Positions 59,727 through 64,000 of a DNA stretch of 64,000 nt are shown piece after piece (the stretch's first letter is position 1; the number at the start of each line of letters is the position of its first letter). A model generated the notes under the pieces. It was not told the DNA's origin and did no database searches. It saw only the letters and a list, made by a program, of their open reading frames with translations. Made by a program: the position numbers and the translations under genes. The stretch is from Pseudoxanthomonas sp. PXM03 (GTDB lineage Bacteria; Pseudomonadota; Gammaproteobacteria; Xanthomonadales; Xanthomonadaceae), in contig NZ_JACVAU010000005.1 of the NCBI RefSeq assembly GCF_014852005.1, forward strand, positions 170,859 to 234,858, in the 5' to 3' direction.

Positions 59727-60236
59727 GTGCGTCGCTACTACTTCATTGACTCAAGTGGCGAGGACACTAACCTCCAGCTTTACTCGCTAAAGCAAGCGAA
59801 GCATCAGTGGGCCGCGCTCCGAGATGATCTGTCAGCCGGAGACGAGGTAGAGCATTTCCATGAGCGTTGCGTTTTCCTTATCTGCACAATCGGGCTCAGC
59901 GTGTCCCAGTTGCTCGGGCAGAACAATCCTGAGTCTAGTGACCGAGTGCCGTCCCCTAAAAGCATCTTTGATTCGCTGGTGGATAGGCACGGACTTGATC
60001 CGACATTGAAGAGCAAGTTTAAAGAGTTCATAGACACCTACGATCAGTGTCGTCATTTCGGGCTGACCGATGATGGCTCCAGGCATTGGCAAGTGAGCCA
60101 AGTGACCCTAGACAAAACTCGTGAGGCCTATGAGTTCGGGCTTTTGGTCTGGGACACGGTCATTAGCGTCTTCCGGCGAGACCCGCAGAACGAACTGGAC
60201 GAGCTGGATCTGTCAGTAGTACAAGATGAGCCCTAA
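59727..60236 (+). CDS. cassette 2: hypothetical protein, 169 aa
   Basis: Largest cassette protein; unrecognised. GTG 59727 is the first start after the core GTTAGGG; the open frame from 59562 crosses the attC and is not used. The protein is soluble. It opens RRYYFIDSSGEDTNLQLYSLKQAKHQWAALRDD, then a helical middle (HERCVFLICTIGLSVSQLLG; KSIFDSLVDRHGLDPTLKSKFKEFIDTYDQCRHF) and ends in an acidic tail (DELDLSVVQDEP). The layout suggests an all-helical protein with a possible ligand pocket, but no motif is diagnostic. Confidence 0.75.
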   Translation: MRRYYFIDSSGEDTNLQLYSLKQAKHQWAALRDDLSAGDEVEHFHERCVFLICTIGLSVSQLLGQNNPESSDRVPSPKSIFDSLVDRHGLDPTLKSKFKEFIDTYDQCRHFGLTDDGSRHWQVSQVTLDKTREAYEFGLLVWDTVISVFRRDPQNELDELDLSVVQDEP

Positions 60237-60290
60237 CAATTCATTCAAGCCGAACCCGCTTCGCGGGTCGGCTTAATTCAGGCGTTAGGC
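60231..60290 (+). repeat. attC 2 (60 bp)
   Basis: R'' CCCTAAC (60231-60237), R' GTTAGGC (60284-60290), stem ACCCGC-TTC-GCGGGT with unpaired A. It is the common form of the array. Confidence 0.95.
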
Positions 60291-60293
60291 CCC

Positions 60294-60638
60294 ATGGCAG
60301 AGACGATGTCGCGCCCTTGGTCAGAGATTCGACGTGTCTACGCGGACGCGCCGAGATTCGCGTGGACAGATGGCATGCTCTCGTTAGTCGACCGTCTTGC
60401 GGATTCCTCGCTCCACGCCTGGACTTCGATGTTCGATCTCTGCGTAACTCTGACCCCGGCCACCTACCCGCATGAGGGGCCTATGATCAAGGTCTCTCCC
60501 GTACCTGACACCGAATTACTGGAGCTACGTTGGTCCAACGATCAAGCGCATATCGTGCCGGCGCCTGATTCGGTTGCGGTGTTTGAGCGATTGGCCAGCA
60601 AACATTCGTGGCTTATGGGCCCCGGTCATGGGGCCTAA
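60294..60638 (+). CDS. cassette 3: hypothetical protein, 114 aa
   Basis: Unrecognised soluble protein. ATG 60294 is 3 bp after the core. Sequence features: WSEIRRVYADAPRFAWTDGMLSLVDRLADSSLHAWTSMFDLCVTLTPATYPHEGPMIKVS, then LELRWSNDQAHIVPAPDSVAVFERLASKHSWLMG. It is rich in Trp (5) and has a compact alpha/beta look, like many small immunity-type or stand-alone cassette proteins, but no such assignment can be made from sequence alone. The stop TAA lies in the R'' core of the next attC. Confidence 0.7.
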   Translation: MAETMSRPWSEIRRVYADAPRFAWTDGMLSLVDRLADSSLHAWTSMFDLCVTLTPATYPHEGPMIKVSPVPDTELLELRWSNDQAHIVPAPDSVAVFERLASKHSWLMGPGHGA

Positions 60639-60747
60639 CAATTCATTCAAGCCGAACCCGCATCAGGTTCGCTAACTTCGGTAGGTTCTGGTTACTATCG
60701 GCGTCGGTGCCAATCCAGTGCGGGTCGGCTTAATTCCGGTGTTAGGC
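60633..60747 (+). repeat. attC 3, enlarged (115 bp)
   Basis: R'' GCCTAAC (60633-60639) and R' GTTAGGC (60741-60747) with normal arms (AAGCCGAACCCGC ... GCGGGTCGGCTT). The usual 3-nt loop is replaced by about 58 nt (about 60664-60721, starting ATCAGGTTCGCTAAC). All other complete sites are 60 bp. Confidence 0.93.
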
Positions 60748-60752
60748 ACCAC

Positions 60753-61226
60753 ATGGATCTATCGCGCTACTTCGCGAATGACGACGGATCGTTGCCTGAG
60801 ATCGAGATTGAGTTCAGTAGCGCTGAGTCTTTACAGCGAGCTTTTACCTACCTCTTCGACTTGGGCGCCGAGAACATCGCAGCAAATAGATCGTATTTGT
60901 GGCTGCGGAAAGAGCTAAGCGAATTGCCTTTCTCTGGGCCAAAGCATGCGGCATTGGTCTCTGATGGGCGAGCCGACTCTTTTCATGTGGTTCTAGCCTC
61001 AATCAGGATCGGCAACCATCAACTCCCGGCTCTCGGGGTTTTTGTCGACCCAACCTCGCTTGTCATTGACTACCGCATGGGGCCGGACTGGAGCCGCAGC
61101 GAAATCGGAGCGCTGATAGTTCTACTCAAGTCTCTGATCGCTCTCGGTGGTACTGTTAGTGTCGCGAGGTGGTGGGGTTCCGACGGTCAAGATGATTTCA
61201 GTCGCTATCTCGGCCGTGGTGCCTAA
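60753..61226 (+). CDS. cassette 4: hypothetical protein, 157 aa
   Basis: Unrecognised soluble protein, 157 residues. ATG 60753 follows the core by 5 bp. It opens MDLSRYFANDDGSLPEIEIEF, followed by helix LQRAFTYLFDLGAENIAANRSYLWL, and ends with DYRMGPDWSRSEIGALIVLLKSLIALGGTVSVARWWG, a long hydrophobic helix that is not clearly a membrane span. The balance of strands and helices suggests an alpha/beta domain. No enzymatic residues are obvious. Confidence 0.73.
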   Translation: MDLSRYFANDDGSLPEIEIEFSSAESLQRAFTYLFDLGAENIAANRSYLWLRKELSELPFSGPKHAALVSDGRADSFHVVLASIRIGNHQLPALGVFVDPTSLVIDYRMGPDWSRSEIGALIVLLKSLIALGGTVSVARWWGSDGQDDFSRYLGRGA

Positions 61227-61280
61227 CAATTCATTCAAGCCGAACCCGCGTCGCGGGTCGGCTTAATTCAGGCGTTAGGG
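61221..61280 (+). repeat. attC 4 (60 bp)
   Basis: R'' GCCTAAC (61221-61227), R' GTTAGGG (61274-61280). The loop is GTC instead of TTC (ACCCGC-GTC-GCGGGT); otherwise standard. Confidence 0.94.
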
Positions 61281-61285
61281 CTCAG

Positions 61286-61738
61286 ATGAAGCTTCCCGCA
61301 ATTCATCAAATTGCAGACGGCTACGGACAGGCGAAGATCTCTGACGTCGGTCAATTCGAGCTCCGTCTGTTTCGGCAATTCGGTGAAGAGCCGCTCATCC
61401 TGCAGCTAACCGCGGCGTTTCCGCTGGTCCGTCGTGCCAGCGGCCGTGCCGCCATCTTGTTTAGGCTGCTTCGCTACTCCCGACGCTATCCCGAGGTCGC
61501 GTCGCTTGCCATAGCAGCCCTTTCGGATCGTGCATATTTGGTCAGGGAGCAGGCCTGCTCAATGTTGGCGTACTCGCTTAGGCAAGATGCGCTTCCCTCT
61601 CTACGCGCGCTTGGCACTCACTCTGACGCAAAAACCCGCGCTGATGCACTGGCTGCGGCTGATGCAATCAGCCAGCAGAACCACCATTACTATGTTGATC
61701 GGGCTCACACCGGCACGACCCTGTGGCAAGTCGGCTGA
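61286..61738 (+). CDS. cassette 5: HEAT-repeat-like protein, 150 aa
   Basis: A 150-residue all-helical protein. Several ~30-residue helix pairs appear: ASGRAAILFRLLRYSRRYPEVASLAIAALSDRAYLVREQACSMLAYSLRQDALPSLRALGTHSDAKTRADALAAADAIS. The pattern S-D-x-x-Y-L-V-R-E-Q-A, then T-H-S-D-A-K-T-R-A-D-A is typical of HEAT / PBS-lyase-type repeats, which act as protein-binding scaffolds. ATG 61286 is 5 bp after the core. The partner is unknown. Confidence 0.75.
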   Translation: MKLPAIHQIADGYGQAKISDVGQFELRLFRQFGEEPLILQLTAAFPLVRRASGRAAILFRLLRYSRRYPEVASLAIAALSDRAYLVREQACSMLAYSLRQDALPSLRALGTHSDAKTRADALAAADAISQQNHHYYVDRAHTGTTLWQVG

Positions 61739-61739
61739 G

Positions 61740-61799
61740 CCCTAACAATTCATTCAAGCCGAACCCGCTTCGCGGGTCGGCTTAATTCAGGCGTTAGCC
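61740..61799 (+). repeat. attC 5 (60 bp)
   Basis: R'' CCCTAAC (61740-61746), R' GTTAGCC (61793-61799; C at position 6, a change from the usual GTTAGGC). Stem as in attC 2. The cassette 5 stop (61736-61738) lies just before it. Confidence 0.94.
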
Positions 61800-61802
61800 C
61801 TC

Positions 61803-62225
61803 ATGAAATATGACGATGCTTCATGGCACTACGGGGGAAACTTCCCCTCTGATCTGCCAGAGTCGGCTGGTGCAACCCACACTGGGATGTTCTTGGCTTG
61901 GGCGGTTCTAGCCGGACTGGGCGGTGAGTTGTTCACTGTGGAGGAGCCTGAGCTAGTTAACGAGCTCCACGCTCGCACAACCACCCCTGGCTCGTTCTTC
62001 CTAAAAGTTTGTGACGGCAAGCTCACCAACGAGGATCTTAGTGATCGTGGCAACGAGTTCGCCGTCGCCTACTATGAGGATGGACAGTATTTGGCGGACT
62101 ACGAGGAGACGCTGGGCAGTGGTTTGGCCACCCCATATCATGTACCGGATACTTGGGACAGCTTTGATACATTGCGCCCCTGTCTGGACGAGCGCTTTGC
62201 CCGCTTGGCAGGTGCTGAGGGCTAA
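61803..62225 (+). CDS. cassette 6: hypothetical protein, 140 aa (MKYDDASWHYGG type)
   Basis: Soluble, acidic, 140 residues. The N-terminus MKYDDASWHYGGNFPSDLPESAGATHTGMFLAWAVLAGLGG is a conserved start I have seen described in unnamed bacterial proteins found inside and outside cassette arrays; I cannot name a function. Later FAVAYYEDGQYLADYEETLG and WDSFDTLRPCLDERF complete an apparent alpha/beta domain. ATG 61803 is 3 bp after the core. It is possibly a small immunity-type or regulatory protein; this is a guess from size and shape. Confidence 0.74.
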   Translation: MKYDDASWHYGGNFPSDLPESAGATHTGMFLAWAVLAGLGGELFTVEEPELVNELHARTTTPGSFFLKVCDGKLTNEDLSDRGNEFAVAYYEDGQYLADYEETLGSGLATPYHVPDTWDSFDTLRPCLDERFARLAGAEG

Positions 62226-62279
62226 CAATTCATTCAAGCCGAACCCGCTTCGCGGGTCGGCTTAATTCTGGTGTTAGAC
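62220..62279 (+). repeat. attC 6 (60 bp)
   Basis: R'' GGCTAAC (62220-62226), R' GTTAGAC (62273-62279). Arms as standard. The R'/R'' bases differ from the neighbours, as expected where cassette exchange has joined different partners. Confidence 0.94.
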
Positions 62280-62282
62280 CGC

Positions 62283-62540
62283 ATGAAGAACATCCTGGCA
62301 AACTCTTTCATCACCTTGGGCATAGTCGTTCTTTTCTATGCGCTCATTTGGGTTCTAGGTTTGCTTCCTGTTGATTTCACGCTTCCTGCTAACTACCAGG
62401 CTTCCTCTCGGTATTGGCGTGCCGTTCCGACCGAGTCGCAAAGTGTTGCTTATCTGCCGTACGCTCTCGCGATTGGAGGGTTGGTGATTCTAGTTGCGGG
62501 AGTGGTTCTTCGTCGTAGGCTGCGCAGCAATGCGGTCTAA
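62283..62540 (+). CDS. cassette 7: two-helix membrane protein, 85 aa
   Basis: Smallest cassette protein. Two hydrophobic helices (about 8-27, LGIVVLFYALIWVLGLLPVD, and about 59-77, YALAIGGLVILVAGVVL) enclose a periplasmic-sized loop; the tail RRRLRSNAV is basic, so N-in/C-in is likely. ATG 62283 is 3 bp after the core; the open frame to 62271 starts inside the attC and is not used. No family recognised. Confidence 0.7.
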   Translation: MKNILANSFITLGIVVLFYALIWVLGLLPVDFTLPANYQASSRYWRAVPTESQSVAYLPYALAIGGLVILVAGVVLRRRLRSNAV

Positions 62541-62594
62541 CAATTCATTCAAGCCGAACCCGCTTCGCGGGTCGGCTTAATTCTGGCGTTAGGC
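62535..62594 (+). repeat. attC 7 (60 bp)
   Basis: R'' GTCTAAC (62535-62541), R' GTTAGGC (62588-62594); TTAATTCTGG in place of TTAATTCAGG on the right arm. Stem standard. Confidence 0.94.
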
Positions 62595-62610
62595 CCAAGA
62601 TCATTCTCCC

Positions 62611-62985
62611 GTGAAGTACAAGCTCATCAAGTCCATGGCACACAATTGGACCCACTCGTTCATGAGTGGTATGAACTACGTGGATGGCGACTTCGTTTTT
62701 GAGGACATATATCGGCTAGCCCGTGACCGGAGAGGAGGCAAAGTGACGGTCACATGGATTCCCGATCGCCCGGAAGAGCTGTTCGGCCTCACTCCCCGCG
62801 TACGGGAGTCGCTCAAGCACTATCGCAAGGCACTCCCGGAGCATCTTGGGCGGCACCAGATTGATGCGGATGCCATTTCAGAGATGCGCACTGAGGTATA
62901 CGTCGCAGAGAATCACCGTATGTACGTCAGGTCTTACGTCTTGGACAATCGCGGCAAAGAACATGTTCAGTTCGTTTGGGCCTAA
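62611..62985 (+). CDS. cassette 8: hypothetical protein, 124 aa
   Basis: Soluble, basic, unrecognised. GTG 62611 is chosen (16 bp after the core, the longest leader in the array). MKYKLIKSMAHNWTHSFMSGMNYVDGDFVFEDIYRLARDRRGGKVTVTWIP is followed by a helix and a strand pair (RTEVYVAENHRMYVRSYVLDNRGKEHVQFVWA). The stop TAA lies in the next R''. It looks like a small alpha/beta protein. Confidence 0.72.
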   Translation: MKYKLIKSMAHNWTHSFMSGMNYVDGDFVFEDIYRLARDRRGGKVTVTWIPDRPEELFGLTPRVRESLKHYRKALPEHLGRHQIDADAISEMRTEVYVAENHRMYVRSYVLDNRGKEHVQFVWA

Positions 62986-63039
62986 CAATTCATTCAAGCC
63001 GAACCCGCTTCGCGGGTCGGCTTAATTCAGGCGTTAGGC
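62980..63039 (+). repeat. attC 8 (60 bp)
   Basis: R'' GCCTAAC (62980-62986), R' GTTAGGC (63033-63039), standard stem and extrahelical A. Confidence 0.95.
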
Positions 63040-63052
63040 CGTAGACCAATCT

Positions 63053-63421
63053 ATGTTGCTAGCCAAAGTAATCGCCACTGCTTACGTCTTGCTCGGTCTC
63101 TTCGGACTGATCGTAGTCTCGGTGCCAAGCAACTACGCAGACATGTTTCATGAGCCACGGAAGCCTTGGGTTGGCCTCCTTCGCCAAGCTCACTCTTACG
63201 TTGCTCTTGTTCTCATTGTCACTTGTGGGATCGCTGTATGGTTCTTTCCAACTTACGCTGACGAGCTTGCTATTGCAGTCTTAGGCGTCTTGGTTGCTGG
63301 TAAGGTCTTTAGCGTTATGGCGGGAAACAAAGTTGGGTGCGTACGTTGTTTGGTCACCGGTGTGCTGATCGCATCTCTTAGTACATGGGCCATTGTTTCA
63401 GGCATCTCGCCTACGGCCTAA
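63053..63421 (+). CDS. cassette 9: four-helix membrane protein, 122 aa
   Basis: A 122-residue protein with about four hydrophobic helices (approximately 4-24, 46-64, 72-88 and 98-116; examples VIATAYVLLGLFGLIVVSV, AHSYVALVLIVTCGIAVWFF, AIAVLGVLVAGKVFSVMAG). Short loops hold a Cys pair (GCVRC). ATG 63053 is 13 bp after the core. It is an inner-membrane protein; it could be a small transporter or a membrane-acting toxin/defence factor, but this is open. Confidence 0.72.
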   Translation: MLLAKVIATAYVLLGLFGLIVVSVPSNYADMFHEPRKPWVGLLRQAHSYVALVLIVTCGIAVWFFPTYADELAIAVLGVLVAGKVFSVMAGNKVGCVRCLVTGVLIASLSTWAIVSGISPTA

Positions 63422-63475
63422 CAATTCATTCAAGCCGAACCCGCTTCGCGGGTCGGCTTAATTCAGGCGTTAGGC
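63416..63475 (+). repeat. attC 9 (60 bp)
   Basis: R'' GCCTAAC (63416-63422), R' GTTAGGC (63469-63475), standard stem. It is the last complete site seen. Confidence 0.95.
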
Positions 63476-63478
63476 GGC

Positions 63479-63844
63479 ATGCCAATCTCTATCGCAAACG
63501 TTGAAGCACTTATTGATCGCGAGTTGGCGCGCATTGCTCAGCCAGATCTTGTTGCTCGTATTAAAGAACTACTTGTACCTGTACGCTCAGAGCCGGTTGG
63601 CTGGGACTACGGTGAGCCAGGCCAGACCTATCCCTGCTGGATTGTCGCTTACGACCCAGAGACAAATCTGGCATTCGCCTATTCTGAGCATGGATTTGGA
63701 CCCTCATACCCGTGGGGCATGTTCTGGCATGGCCCGGATCAATCAATGGGCATGGACAGTTCTTGGTATCTTTCGCTTGAGGACGTCTTCCGGGAGTCCA
63801 TTGCTTGGCACGGCGACAATCCCCCTGGCTATGAGGTCGGGTAA
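63479..63844 (+). CDS. cassette 10: hypothetical protein, 121 aa
   Basis: Soluble, acidic, 121 residues, rich in Trp (7) and aromatic residues: PVGWDYGEPGQTYPCWIVAYDPETNLAFAYSEHGFGPSYPWGMFWHGPDQSMGMDSSWYLSLEDVFRES. ATG 63479 is 3 bp after the core. The Trp/Tyr-rich acidic composition is like small immunity-type proteins, but I cannot place it in a family. Its attC is interrupted directly after the stop. Confidence 0.73.
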   Translation: MPISIANVEALIDRELARIAQPDLVARIKELLVPVRSEPVGWDYGEPGQTYPCWIVAYDPETNLAFAYSEHGFGPSYPWGMFWHGPDQSMGMDSSWYLSLEDVFRESIAWHGDNPPGYEVG

Positions 63845-63848
63845 TGCC

Positions 63849-63871
63849 GCCTAACAATTCATTCAAGCCGA
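63849..63871 (+). repeat. attC 10, truncated by insertion sequence
   Basis: GCCTAACAATTCATTCAAGCCGA, identical to the left arm of the other sites, stops at about 63871 and changes into unrelated sequence (TGCGGTAGTTCCC). The right arm and R' core are missing within the window. Confidence 0.9.
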
Positions 63872-64000
63872 TGCGGTAGTTCCCACGGTTCAGTGGACAC
63901 CTTGACCTAACCCTCAGGAGTGTCCCAATGCCAAAGCCAGGCCCCAGAACCATCCATCGCTACAGCGATGCCTTCAAGGCTTCTGCCGTCCGCTTGAGCC
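63872..64000 (+). mobile_element. IS3-type insertion sequence, left end (runs off window)
   Basis: The sequence after the cut attC begins near 63872 and includes CAGTGGACACCTTGACC, a plausible IS left end, then a ribosome site (CAGGAG, 63915-63920) and a transposase start at 63928. The exact terminal inverted repeat cannot be fixed because the right end is outside the window. Confidence 0.65.
63928..64000 (+). CDS. IS3-family transposase OrfA, N-terminus (partial)
   Basis: Only 24 complete codons are in the window: MPKPGPRTIHRYSDAFKASA then VRLS. The R-x-Y-S-D-x-F-K-x-x-A-V-R-L start is the typical helix-turn-helix beginning of IS3-family OrfA proteins, which bind the IS ends. The reading frame is open to the window end. 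Confidence 0.75.
   Translation, partial: MPKPGPRTIHRYSDAFKASAVRLS

Larger units (their letters stand above)
59336..63871 (+). mobile_element. integron cassette array (10 cassettes, no integrase seen)
   Basis: Ten head-to-tail cassettes. Each is a single plus-strand ORF beginning 3-16 bp after a GTTRRRY core and ending in or just before the next attC. Nine complete attC sites plus one cut one are present. Base composition is visibly less GC-rich than the rest of the window and codon use differs (many A/T third positions). The 5' edge is GTTAGGC at 59336-59342. No intI is seen within the 500 bp upstream, and the next upstream gene is an ABC ATPase. Confidence 0.93.

Noticed and set aside
59659..63475. 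Regularly spaced near-identical repeats that look like a CRISPR array
   Set aside because: Spacing is 257-520 bp, each spacer holds one ORF, and the repeats have R''/R' cores, inverted arms and an extrahelical base. These are attC sites.
1..64000. tRNA or rRNA genes
   Set aside because: No cloverleaf with the GGTTCRANNCC T-arm and an acceptor stem was found in the gene-free stretches.

Overview
The window is high-GC gammaproteobacterial chromosome. Gene content, protein sequences, abundant palindromic intergenic repeats and XCR-type integron attC sites all suggest Xanthomonadaceae (Pseudoxanthomonas / Xanthomonas / Stenotrophomonas group). This assignment comes from reading the sequence, not from a database search. 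From base 1 to about 59,150 it is ordinary core and housekeeping chromosome. From 59,336 to the end it is a cassette array with clearly lower GC and different codon use.

Layout. 1-2,333: end of recB and all of recD. 2,519-16,348: small secreted proteins, two separate LytS/LytTR sensor-regulator pairs, a decayed ester-cyclase duplicate, hydrolases and a fasciclin protein. 16,469-28,727: cupin, DUF421, ferritin-like protein, folE, YchJ-type protein, two M20 amidohydrolases around a TSUP transporter, an APC permease, purU, an I78 inhibitor and two secreted hydrolases. 28,812-31,559: metE behind a promoter and a cobalamin riboswitch. 32,912-37,070: nrdA and nrdB (class Ia ribonucleotide reductase), read leftward from a promoter flanked and overlapped by two NrdR-like boxes and followed by a second cobalamin riboswitch. 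37,574-52,295: 2-oxoadipate dioxygenase, a sterol-desaturase-like enzyme with an EF-hand protein, an OmpR/EnvZ-type pair, sirtuin, ZapE, AEC and MgtC-type membrane proteins, and a MocR regulator divergent from a YczE-like/PhzF operon. 52,404-58,824: a secreted protein and a five-gene ABC operon (ATPase, three HlyD-like adaptors, MacB-type permease).

The cassette array (59,336-63,871) holds ten small cassettes in one orientation. Each has one ORF of 85-169 codons and ends in an almost identical 60-bp attC; one attC is enlarged to 115 bp. No integrase gene is seen upstream, where a complete integron would carry it. Instead there is a 160-bp zone with a 12-bp word repeated three times. The last attC is cut after its left arm and is followed by the start of an IS3-type transposase gene that runs off the window. 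All ten cassette proteins are of unknown function.

How the genes work together. The clearest theme is vitamin B12 sensing. Both riboswitches sit before the B12-independent version of an enzyme with a B12-dependent alternative (MetE versus MetH; NrdAB versus NrdJ), so both should be turned down when cobalamin is plentiful. For nrdAB this RNA control is stacked on NrdR-type promoter control. Long families of palindromic repeats (three REP-type pairs, a 23-bp inverted repeat and many copies of a GGGGAGAAGG-type element) fill most gene-free stretches.
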